Assembly (NCBI GenBank): GCA_910588285.1
Contig: CAJUQB010000014.1
Coordinates: forward strand, 1-64,000
Source: an uncultured Lachnospiraceae bacterium
GTDB taxonomy: Bacteria > Bacillota > Clostridia > Lachnospirales > Lachnospiraceae
Length of the DNA stretch: 64,000 nt
Direction: 5' to 3'
Positions within the stretch are counted from its first letter, which is position 1. Every line of letters begins with the position of its first letter. Positions 8,731 through 15,963 of this stretch are shown piece after piece. The position numbers and the translations under genes were made by a program. The notes below the pieces were generated by a model. The model was given only the letters and a program-made list of their open reading frames with translations. It ran no database searches and was not told where the DNA came from.

Positions 8731-9045
8731 ATGGAACGGGAAATTTGTGAATGCTGTGAGACTTGTGCCATGCATAAGGAGCGGTCGGAAAAGGAGTACA
8801 GGGATCTGATGAACCGGCTGAAGCGGATCGAGGGGCAGGTACGGGGGCTTCAGGGAATGCTGGAGCGGGATGCGTACTGTATGGATATCATGGTTCAGGT
8901 GTCCGCAGTGAATGCGGCGCTGAACAGCTTCAATAAGGTCCTTTTGGCTAATCACCTGGAAACCTGTGTGAAGGAGAATATCCGCAAGGGCAACGATGTG
9001 GTGATTGAGGAGCTGGTACAGGCTCTGCCCAAGCTGATGAAGTGA
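8731..9045 (+). CDS. csoR: Copper-sensing repressor CsoR
   Basis: This 104-residue CsoR/RcnR-family (DUF156) all-helical repressor binds the G-tract operators upstream and is released by Cu(I). The metal ligands Cys50, His75 and Cys79 have the same 25/4 spacing as Cys36-His61-Cys65 of M. tuberculosis CsoR. The LMNRLKRIEGQVRGL helix is typical. The ATG at 8731 is chosen because AGGAGG lies nine bases upstream. A longer frame from 8644 starts at the operator and has no ribosome site. The N-terminus is unusually cysteine-rich (CECCETC), which could add a metal site. It is followed 89 bases later by copA on the same strand. Confidence 0.93.
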   Translation: MEREICECCETCAMHKERSEKEYRDLMNRLKRIEGQVRGLQGMLERDAYCMDIMVQVSAVNAALNSFNKVLLANHLETCVKENIRKGNDVVIEELVQALPKLMK

Positions 9046-9134
9046 GGTGGCAGGAAGTGCTACTTAGAAGCCGGAGGGCAGAAGCTAGAGGCCGGAGGGC
9101 AGATATTAGAAGCAAAGAGAAAGGAAGTGGCAGG

Positions 9135-11708
9135 ATGGACAAATATAAGGTAACAGGCATGAGCTGCGCGGCCTGCAGTGCCAGAGTGGAGAAGGCAGTC
9201 TCCGGGGTGGAGGGTGTGGCCAGCTGCTCCGTAAACCTTCTGACCAATTCCATGGGCGTGGAGGGGACAGCAGCCCCGGAGCAGGTGATTGCAGCCGTAG
9301 AGGCGGCAGGCTACGGCGCTGCCAGAGCAGACACAGAGAAGGCCCAGGCAGGGAGCAGGACGCCGGATTATGAGGAATCATGGAAGGATACGGAGACGCC
9401 CCGCATGAAACGGCGGCTGATTGCATCCCTGTGCCTGCTGCTTCCGCTGATGTATGTTTCCATGGGCCATATGATGTGGAGCTGGCCGCTGCCGGAGCGC
9501 TTTGCCAATAACCTTGTGGGATTGGGCATGTTTCAGCTGCTGCTCACCACAGCAGTGATGGTAGTGAATCAGAAGTTCTTTATCAGCGGCTTTCGGGGGC
9601 TGCTGCACAGGTCTCCCAACATGGATACCCTGGTGGCCCTTGGGGCCGGGGCCTCCTACGGGTACAGCCTGTTTGCGCTGTTTGCCATGACAGAGGCTCA
9701 GATTTCCGGGGACGGGACTATGGTCATGCACTATATGCATGAATTTTATTTTGAGTCTGCGGCTATGATCCTGACGCTGATCACAGTGGGCAAGATGCTG
9801 GAGGCCCGCTCCAAGGGCAAGACTACGGATGCCCTAAGAAGCCTGATGAAGCTGGCGCCCAAGACGGCAGTGGTGATCCGGGACGGGCAGGAGACGGAGA
9901 TTTCTATTGAACAGGTACAGCGGGGAGATCATTTTGTAGTGCGGCCCGGCGAGCATATTCCGGTGGACGGCGTCGTGCTGGAGGGGGGAAGCGCGGTGAA
10001 TGAGGCATCGCTGACCGGTGAGAGCATTCCGGTGGATAAGGAGCCGGGAGATACCGTGTCGGCAGCAACCCTGAACCAGTCGGGCTTTCTCAAGTGTGAG
10101 GCCACCCGGGTGGGGGAGGATACCACTCTGTCCCAGATTATCCAGATGGTCAGCGATGCGGCTGCCACCAAGGCGCCCATTGCCAAGGTGGCGGACCGTG
10201 TCTCGGGAGTGTTTGTGCCTGCGGTGATCCTTGTGGCGGCAGTGGCCATCCTGGCCTGGCTGCTTGGAGGTGAGAGCTTTGGCTTTGCCCTGGCCCGGGG
10301 GATTTCCGTACTGGTCATCAGCTGTCCCTGCGCCCTGGGCCTGGCTACGCCGGTGGCCATCATGGTGGGCAATGGCGTGGGAGCGAAGCATGGCATTATG
10401 TTCAAGACGGCCGTCTCCCTGGAGGAGACCGGGAAGACCCAGATTGTGGCCCTGGATAAGACGGGAACCATCACCAGTGGAGAGCCCAGGGTGACGGATC
10501 TCGTGGCGGCTGAAGGCTGCAGTGAGGAGGAGCTTTTGCATGCAGCCTTTGTGCTGGAGCAGAAAAGCGAGCATCCGCTGGCCCGGGCCATCCTGGCCAT
10601 GGGCCAGGAGCAGGGAATGGCAGGGGAGGATCTGGAGGAATTTGAGGCTTTTGCCGGAAACGGCCTGGCCGGAATCTGGCAGGGGAGGAAGCTGACAGGC
10701 GGAAACCAGAATTTTATTGAAAGGTATGCCCCAGTGCCGGAACGCATTCGGCTTAGGGCAGAAGAACTGGCCGGCCAGGGCCAGACGCCTTTGTATTTTG
10801 CAGATGGCGGCAGGCTGCTGGGTGTCATTGCGGTGGCGGATGTCATCAAGGAGGACAGCCCCGCTGCCATCCGGCAGCTGCAGAATATGGGAATCCGCGT
10901 CGTGATGCTCACTGGGGATAATGAGCGGACAGCCAATGCCATTGGAAGGGAGGCCGGCGTGGATCAGGTGATTGCAGGCGTTTTGCCCGACGGGAAGGAG
11001 GCTGTGATCCGTTCCCTGAAGGAACAGGGCAAGGTGGCCATGGTGGGAGACGGCATCAACGATGCGCCGGCCCTGACCCGGGCGGATATCGGGATTGCCA
11101 TTGGGGCAGGCACGGATATTGCCATTGACGCGGCGGATGTGGTGCTGATGAAGAGCCGGCTGATTGACGTACCGGCTGCCATCCGCCTAAGCCGTGCAAC
11201 CCTGCGCAATATCCATCAGAACCTGTTTTGGGCCTTCTTCTACAATGTGATTGGGATTCCCCTTGCAGCAGGCCTGTGGATCCCTCTGCTGGGCCTGAAA
11301 TTAAATCCCATGTTCGGAGCGGCGGCCATGAGCCTCTCCAGTGTATGTGTGGTGAGCAACGCGCTGAGGCTGAATTTCTGTTCCATGTACGATGCGCGCA
11401 AAGATAAAAAAAGAAAGCAGCACATGAATCAAAATTCAAATCATGATTCAAATCAAAAATTAAATCAAAATTCAAATCAAAAAAAGGAGACAAAGGAAAT
11501 GGAAAAAACAATGCAGATTAACGGAATGATGTGCGGTCACTGCGAGGCAGCAGTGAAAAAGGCTTTGGAGGCCTTGGAGGGTGTGACGGAGGCTGTGGTC
11601 AGCCATGAGGCGGGAACGGCTGTGGTGAAAATGAGCACAGAGGTAGCGGATGACGTGTTGAAAAAGACCGTGGAGGACAAGGAGTACCAGGTTGTAGGGA
11701 TCCGTTAG
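9135..11708 (+). CDS. copA: Copper-exporting P1B-ATPase CopA with C-terminal CopZ-like domain
   Basis: This 857-residue copper efflux ATPase has an N-terminal heavy-metal-binding domain (MSCAAC, Cys11/Cys14), eight expected membrane helices, the transport motif SCPCALGLATP, the phosphorylation site DKTGTI, the P1B motif SEHPLARAI and the hinge GDGINDAPAL. Unusually, the C-terminus continues through an Asn/Gln-rich linker (about residues 762-787) into a second metal-binding domain with MMCGHC (Cys800/Cys803). The ATG at 9135 follows AAAGGAAG; the frame from 9042 overlaps csoR and lacks a good site. Expression is presumably from the CsoR-controlled promoter. Most Firmicutes carry copZ as a separate gene, so the fusion is notable. 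Confidence 0.93.
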   Translation: MDKYKVTGMSCAACSARVEKAVSGVEGVASCSVNLLTNSMGVEGTAAPEQVIAAVEAAGYGAARADTEKAQAGSRTPDYEESWKDTETPRMKRRLIASLCLLLPLMYVSMGHMMWSWPLPERFANNLVGLGMFQLLLTTAVMVVNQKFFISGFRGLLHRSPNMDTLVALGAGASYGYSLFALFAMTEAQISGDGTMVMHYMHEFYFESAAMILTLITVGKMLEARSKGKTTDALRSLMKLAPKTAVVIRDGQETEISIEQVQRGDHFVVRPGEHIPVDGVVLEGGSAVNEASLTGESIPVDKEPGDTVSAATLNQSGFLKCEATRVGEDTTLSQIIQMVSDAAATKAPIAKVADRVSGVFVPAVILVAAVAILAWLLGGESFGFALARGISVLVISCPCALGLATPVAIMVGNGVGAKHGIMFKTAVSLEETGKTQIVALDKTGTITSGEPRVTDLVAAEGCSEEELLHAAFVLEQKSEHPLARAILAMGQEQGMAGEDLEEFEAFAGNGLAGIWQGRKLTGGNQNFIERYAPVPERIRLRAEELAGQGQTPLYFADGGRLLGVIAVADVIKEDSPAAIRQLQNMGIRVVMLTGDNERTANAIGREAGVDQVIAGVLPDGKEAVIRSLKEQGKVAMVGDGINDAPALTRADIGIAIGAGTDIAIDAADVVLMKSRLIDVPAAIRLSRATLRNIHQNLFWAFFYNVIGIPLAAGLWIPLLGLKLNPMFGAAAMSLSSVCVVSNALRLNFCSMYDARKDKKRKQHMNQNSNHDSNQKLNQNSNQKKETKEMEKTMQINGMMCGHCEAAVKKALEALEGVTEAVVSHEAGTAVVKMSTEVADDVLKKTVEDKEYQVVGIR
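11499..11708 (+). CDS. Possible separately initiated CopZ-like copper chaperone (inside copA frame)
   Basis: Within the copA frame an ATG at 11499 is preceded by AAGGAG (11484-11489, nine bases away). It would give a 69-residue protein starting MEKTMQINGMMCGHC, the size and sequence type of a free CopZ copper chaperone. The same bases also encode the C-terminal domain of CopA, so the cell could make both forms from one message. This is inference from the ribosome site. The alternative is that the site is a relic of an ancestral copA-copZ gene pair that became fused. Confidence 0.45.
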   Translation: MEKTMQINGMMCGHCEAAVKKALEALEGVTEAVVSHEAGTAVVKMSTEVADDVLKKTVEDKEYQVVGIR

Positions 11709-11740
11709 AGCATGTTTAGCTTTCTGGCAGCTGTGCGTTA

Positions 11741-11822
11741 CACTTTGTGGGAGATTTGGGCCAAATGAAGGGTGCATAGCGGGCTATGTAACCTGAATTT
11801 GGTCCGAATATACCGCAAAGTG
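11741..11822. repeat. 82-nt near-perfect palindrome downstream of copA
   Basis: The left arm 11741-11780 and right arm 11783-11822 are 40-base inverted repeats with a two-base centre. They match at 31 of 40 positions without gaps when compared by eye. The arms begin CACTTTG and meet at GCATAGC / GCTATG. There is no T-tract after it, so it is not a normal terminator. It may be a small non-autonomous mobile repeat or a long RNA hairpin. Confidence 0.75.
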
Positions 11823-12262
11823 GGGCGTGAAAGGCATTGGGAATAAGATGGGCACATCCCAAAAAGGTATTAGGGCAGGCCGCATATTTTAGTGCCTAGC
11901 GTAAGAAGGGGTTTATCACAAAAGTTCTGGTCAGATGCCGGAAAAGGCAGAAAAGCCTGGTTTTGTGGTAAGCCCTGCTTTTGTTTTTGACACGCAAAAA
12001 TCCAGTAACAGCAAGGAAAACAGGAGATGGCGCCCGAATATCTGCAAGCGTAATTATGCACATATTACAAAAATGAAGGACTTTTGCAGGGGCTCTTGAT
12101 TTGGTCAATTATTCGTGTTATGGTACTTATATCATCTAATGTGAGTTCTTTCACGATCTGTTTTTCGGTTCATGGGAATATCCCCAAAGATTCACAGTAG
12201 AAGTTAAAATTGAGAATCTGGCGGGATGCGGTAAGGACGGCAGCCCTGCCGGCAAGGGAGGG
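11823..12262. other. Gene-free stretch before the Rpn-like nuclease
   Basis: About 440 bases hold only short frames with no recognisable protein. No promoter, RNA or repeat could be supported, apart from a GGGAGG ribosome site at its right end that serves the next gene. Confidence 0.5.
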
Positions 12263-13231
12263 ATGCTGGTGAAGATTATCTCACCAAAATATGATTTTTG
12301 CTTTAAGGAGCTGATGAGAAACCCGATAGTCAGAACATATTTTATCAGTGATATTCTGGATATTCCAGTTGAAGAGATTCGGGAAACAAGGCTGTTAAAT
12401 ACTTTTCTGAGAAAAAGGTATCATGGGCAGAAATTGGGTATACTGGATATATTGGTGGAGCTTACAGACGGAACGAGGATCAACATTGAACTGCAGGCAA
12501 GGATTCAGGATGCATGGGATAAGCGCAGTATTTTTTACCTTGCCAAAACATATGTGGAGCCTCTTTCGGCTGGTGAGAATTACAGCCATCTGAACCGCTG
12601 TATCCATATCAGCCTGTTGGATTATAATCTGACAGATCGGGAGGAGTATCATACTGTTTACCGTCTGCGTGATAAGAATGGGTGTGAGTATTCGAACCTG
12701 TTGGAGGTGCACGTAATAGAATTGAATAAAGAGCTGAAAGGGAATGACAGGGTAGATGACTGGATACGTTTGTTTCAGGCTGTGAATGAGGAGGATTTGA
12801 ATATGATAAGTGAAAAGAGCGTCGGTTTGCGGGAAGCAGTGAGAGAATTGAAGGAAATGAGCCTTACCAGACGTATGCGCCTGATTTATGAGGCACGCCA
12901 AAAAGCGATACGTGATCGCTATGCCGAGGATGAGTATGTGCGGAAGCATGCTGCGGAAGAAGGCTATCAGAATGGGTTTCAATTGGGAATAGAGCAAGGA
13001 ATGGAACAGGGAATAGAACAAGGAATAGAACAGGGGATAGAACAAGGAATGGAACAAGGAATAGAACAAGGAATAGAACAGGGGATAGAACAAGGAAGAG
13101 TCGCATTGATTGAGTCCTGCCAGCAGTTATCTATATCCAGGGAGGTTACAAAACAGATTTTGATAGATAAATTTGCAGCTACAGAAGAAGGGGCTCGGCA
13201 GCTTTTAGAAAAGTTCTGGCATAAATCCTGA
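12263..13231 (+). CDS. Rpn-family PD-(D/E)XK nuclease / putative transposase
   Basis: This 322-residue protein begins with the family hallmark ISPKYDFCFKELM and carries the nuclease core LGILDILVELTDG followed by INIELQ, the D-ExQ variant of the PD-(D/E)XK site. Rpn proteins are recombination-promoting nucleases of the transposase_31 type, and related copies are scattered in Lachnospiraceae genomes. Residues about 242-277 are nine perfect tetrapeptide repeats (GIEQ/GMEQ) encoded by 12-base units, probably an extended charged coil. The ATG at 12263 has GGGAGG upstream. No terminal inverted repeats were seen, so it is not framed as an insertion sequence. Whether it still moves or cuts DNA is unknown. 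Confidence 0.82.
   Translation: MLVKIISPKYDFCFKELMRNPIVRTYFISDILDIPVEEIRETRLLNTFLRKRYHGQKLGILDILVELTDGTRINIELQARIQDAWDKRSIFYLAKTYVEPLSAGENYSHLNRCIHISLLDYNLTDREEYHTVYRLRDKNGCEYSNLLEVHVIELNKELKGNDRVDDWIRLFQAVNEEDLNMISEKSVGLREAVRELKEMSLTRRMRLIYEARQKAIRDRYAEDEYVRKHAAEEGYQNGFQLGIEQGMEQGIEQGIEQGIEQGMEQGIEQGIEQGIEQGRVALIESCQQLSISREVTKQILIDKFAATEEGARQLLEKFWHKS
12986..13093 (+). repeat. 12-bp tandem repeat, nine units, inside the Rpn-like gene
   Basis: Nine consecutive 12-base units of the form GGAATAGAACAA, with single-base changes, encode GIEQ or GMEQ. The length is a multiple of three, so copy-number change would lengthen or shorten the protein without breaking the frame. Confidence 0.95.
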
Positions 13232-13276
13232 TAAATGCAGAAAGTTATAAAAACTTTATAAACTTCCAAAATTATA

Positions 13277-13346
13277 TTGACAAAAAAAACAGAGAGTGTT
13301 ACTCTAGGTACATAAGTTATTAGCACTCAAAATAAACGAGTGCTAA
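13277..13346 (+). promoter_or_regulatory. groES-groEL promoter and CIRCE operator
   Basis: TTGACA (13277-13282), a 17-base spacer and TACTCT (13300-13305) precede a perfect CIRCE element, TTAGCACTC-N9-GAGTGCTAA, at 13320-13346. CIRCE is the binding site of HrcA, whose gene lies at 41993 in this window. Heat shock would therefore induce groESL through loss of HrcA binding. Confidence 0.95.
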
Positions 13347-13381
13347 TAAGACAAAACCAGTATCTTAAGGAGGCAGAAATC

Positions 13382-13666
13382 ATGAAGTTAGTTCCATTAG
13401 CAGACAGAGTTGTGTTGAAGCAGTGTGAAGCAGAGGAGACTACCAAGTCCGGGATTATCCTTGCAGGTTCTGCACAGGAGAAGCCCCAGGAGGCAGAGGT
13501 TATCGCAGTTGGCCCCGGCGGCAATGTGGATGGGAAGGAAGTTACCATGCATGTGAAGGCAGGAGATAAGGTTATTTACTCCAAGTATGCAGGAACCGAA
13601 GTGAAGCTTGATGGCGAAGAGTATATCATTGTAAAGCAGAATGACATTCTGGCAGTAGTAGAATAA
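13382..13666 (+). CDS. groES: Co-chaperonin GroES
   Basis: This 94-residue GroES forms the heptameric lid of the GroEL folding chamber in the cytoplasm. The N-terminus MKLVPLADRVVLKQ, the mobile-loop region (about residues 16-32) and the strand GDKVIYSKYAGTEVK are typical, and the length is normal for the family. The start at 13382 has AAGGAGG. It is the first gene of a two-gene operon with groEL (52-base gap), under a CIRCE operator. Confidence 0.97.
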   Translation: MKLVPLADRVVLKQCEAEETTKSGIILAGSAQEKPQEAEVIAVGPGGNVDGKEVTMHVKAGDKVIYSKYAGTEVKLDGEEYIIVKQNDILAVVE

Positions 13667-13718
13667 GAATGGAAGCAATTTTGTAATTGTAGACGGATTA
13701 AAAAGGAGACGAATTATC

Positions 13719-15341
13719 ATGGCAAAGGAATTAAAATATGGATCAGATGCAAGAAAGGCATTGGAGGCAGGCGTTGATAAGTTAGCGGATACTGTCAGAG
13801 TAACCTTAGGACCCAAGGGAAGGAATGTTGTCCTTGACAAGTCCTTTGGCGCTCCGCTGATCACCAATGACGGTGTGACCATTGCCAAGGAGATTGAGCT
13901 GGAGGATGCTTTTGAGAACATGGGCGCACAGCTTGTAAAGGAGGTTGCCACCAAGACGAATGATGTGGCTGGAGACGGTACTACCACAGCAACCGTTCTT
14001 GCACAGGCAATGATTAAAGAGGGAATGAAGAACCTGGAGGCAGGTGCCAACCCCATTATTCTGCGCCGGGGTATGAAGAAGGCAACGGAGAAGGCAGTGG
14101 AAGCACTGATTGCTATGGGTCAGAAGGTAGACGGCAAGAACCATATTGCCAAGGTTGCAGCTATCTCCGCCGGGGATGAGACAGTCGGGAACCTGGTAGC
14201 AGACGCTATGGAAAAGGTATCCAATGATGGTGTGATCACCATCGAGGAATCCAAGACCATGCAGACAGAGCTTGACCTGGTAGAAGGTATGCAGTTTGAC
14301 CGCGGTTATATTTCCGCATATATGGCAACAGATATGGATAAGATGGAGGCAGTTCTGGATGATCCCTATATCCTGATCACGGACAAGAAGGTCAGCAATA
14401 TCCAGGAGCTTCTGCCAATCTTAGAGCAGATTGTTCAGTCCGGACGGAAGCTTCTGATCATTGCCGAGGATATTGAGGGCGAGGCTTTGACCACTCTGAT
14501 TGTAAATAAGCTGCGCGGAACCTTCTCTGTGGTAGCAGTAAAGGCTCCTGGCTACGGCGACAGAAGAAAAGCCATGCTGGAGGATATCGCAATCCTTACC
14601 GGTGGCCAGGTGATCTCCGAGGAGCTGGGGCTTGATCTGAAGGAAGCTACTCTGGATATGCTGGGGAGAGCAAAATCTGTGAAGGTTCAGAAGGAGAATA
14701 CCGTAATCGTAGACGGGGAAGGCGATAAGGCTGCCATTTCCGCAAGAATCAACCAGATCCGTGGACAGATTGAGGAGACCACCTCTGATTTTGATCGTGA
14801 GAAGCTGCAGGAGCGTCTTGCCAAGCTGGCAGGCGGCGTGGCAGTGATCCGCGTAGGTGCTGCAACTGAGACCGAGATGAAGGAGAGCAAGCTGCGTATG
14901 GAGGATGCTCTGGCAGCTACAAGAGCAGCAGTTGAGGAGGGTATCATTGCAGGCGGCGGTTCTGCATATATCCATGCAGCCAAGGAAGTTGAGAAGCTGG
15001 CGGAGGAGCTGGAGGGCGATGAGAAGACAGGCGCCAAGGTAATCCTGAAGGCTCTGGAGTCTCCGCTGTACTATATTGTAGCCAATGCAGGACTGGAAGG
15101 CGCCGTGATCATTAACAAGGTGCGGGAGTCCAAGCCAGGCGTAGGCTTCGATGCATTCAAGGAAGCGTATGTGGATATGGTAGAGGCAGGCATCCTTGAT
15201 CCCGTTAAGGTAACAAGAAGTGCACTGCAGAACGCCACCAGCGTTGCAGCTACCCTGTTGACCACAGAGTCCGTGGTAGCCAACATCAAGGAGGATGTTC
15301 CTCCAATGCCCGCAGGCGGCGGTATGGGCGGAATGATGTAA
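13719..15341 (+). CDS. groEL: Chaperonin GroEL
   Basis: This 540-residue GroEL (Hsp60) is the ATP-driven tetradecameric folding chamber. It begins AKELKYGSDARKALEAG, has the nucleotide-binding motifs LGPKGRNVVLD and GDGTTTATVLAQ, and ends with the GGM-rich tail (GGGMGGMM) characteristic of type I chaperonins. It is full length and undisturbed. It starts 52 bases after groES with an AAGGAG site and is followed by a strong terminator. Its expression should follow the HrcA/CIRCE control of the operon. Confidence 0.98.
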   Translation: MAKELKYGSDARKALEAGVDKLADTVRVTLGPKGRNVVLDKSFGAPLITNDGVTIAKEIELEDAFENMGAQLVKEVATKTNDVAGDGTTTATVLAQAMIKEGMKNLEAGANPIILRRGMKKATEKAVEALIAMGQKVDGKNHIAKVAAISAGDETVGNLVADAMEKVSNDGVITIEESKTMQTELDLVEGMQFDRGYISAYMATDMDKMEAVLDDPYILITDKKVSNIQELLPILEQIVQSGRKLLIIAEDIEGEALTTLIVNKLRGTFSVVAVKAPGYGDRRKAMLEDIAILTGGQVISEELGLDLKEATLDMLGRAKSVKVQKENTVIVDGEGDKAAISARINQIRGQIEETTSDFDREKLQERLAKLAGGVAVIRVGAATETEMKESKLRMEDALAATRAAVEEGIIAGGGSAYIHAAKEVEKLAEELEGDEKTGAKVILKALESPLYYIVANAGLEGAVIINKVRESKPGVGFDAFKEAYVDMVEAGILDPVKVTRSALQNATSVAATLLTTESVVANIKEDVPPMPAGGGMGGMM

Positions 15342-15364
15342 GCGTAAGCTACAAGCCGTGATAG

Positions 15365-15425
15365 AAAAAGGGATTTCGGCCCTCCAGGCAAATTTATTTG
15401 TCTGGAGGCCGAAATCCCTTTTTTC
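15365..15425 (+). terminator. Strong terminator after groEL
   Basis: A long stem (AAAGGGATTTCGGCC / GGCCGAAATCCCTTT, extended by CTCCAG / CTGGAG) is followed by a run of six T. The A-run on the left arm would let it work from the other strand as well. Confidence 0.93.
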
Positions 15426-15444
15426 GTATTCGGCGCCAGCCGGA

Positions 15445-15475
15445 TAGGCATGTGACGCTCTGCGTCACATGCCTA
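15445..15475. repeat. Perfect 14-bp hairpin with TCT loop
   Basis: TAGGCATGTGACGC (15445-15458), loop TCT, GCGTCACATGCCTA (15462-15475). There is no T-tract. A second hairpin with the same TCT loop flanked by GC pairs lies at 33372-33394. Confidence 0.8.
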
Positions 15476-15963
15476 AGCACGGCGAAAGTACAGAGAGACA
15501 AAAAAACCTATCCAGTGAAAACAAACAAAATTTACAGCAGCAAAAGACCTATCACATCAACGTTTACGATAGCTGCCCGGAAAGGCATAAAAGCGGGATT
15601 GAGCTGCCGGAGCCTTCCTCAAAACGGGGGGAGGGAGCGGAAGGATCTCACAGGGTCAAAAAGAGTCATCAAATGTGCAGTGGAGGAGATGATTCCTGTT
15701 GGTGAATTTCAGGACAAATATGGCAGCTTCAAGGATCAGGAAGAATGGGAGCAGCATTCCGATGACGTATCCGAGATGAAATTCTTTCATGTTAACGCAC
15801 ATTCCTTTCTGTTATGAAGTGACTTTTGACTTCAAACTTCTATGGTTCAAAAAAAGCCGATTAAGAATGCGGGATCTGTCACTTTCCGTCAATGGTTCCG
15901 GATGTTAAGATAGACTTGGTTCCAATATTCTTTTCAAATATTAACAGATGAGGAGGAAACAGA
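15476..15963. other. Gene-free stretch before the lipoprotein gene
   Basis: Overlapping short frames of 78 and 139 codons are present but show no family resemblance or convincing ribosome site. They may be decayed coding sequence. A GAGGAGG ribosome site for the next gene ends the stretch. Confidence 0.4.

Noticed and set aside
12986..13093. Tandem repeats as a CRISPR array
   Set aside because: The units are 12 bases with no unique spacers and are in frame inside a protein gene.
12263..13231. A complete insertion sequence around the Rpn-like gene
   Set aside because: No terminal inverted repeats or target duplications were found flanking it; the 82-nt palindrome is on one side only and self-contained.
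15398..15817. A 139-codon frame after groEL
   Set aside because: It begins inside the groEL terminator, has no ribosome site and shows no protein-like pattern. At most it is decayed coding sequence.
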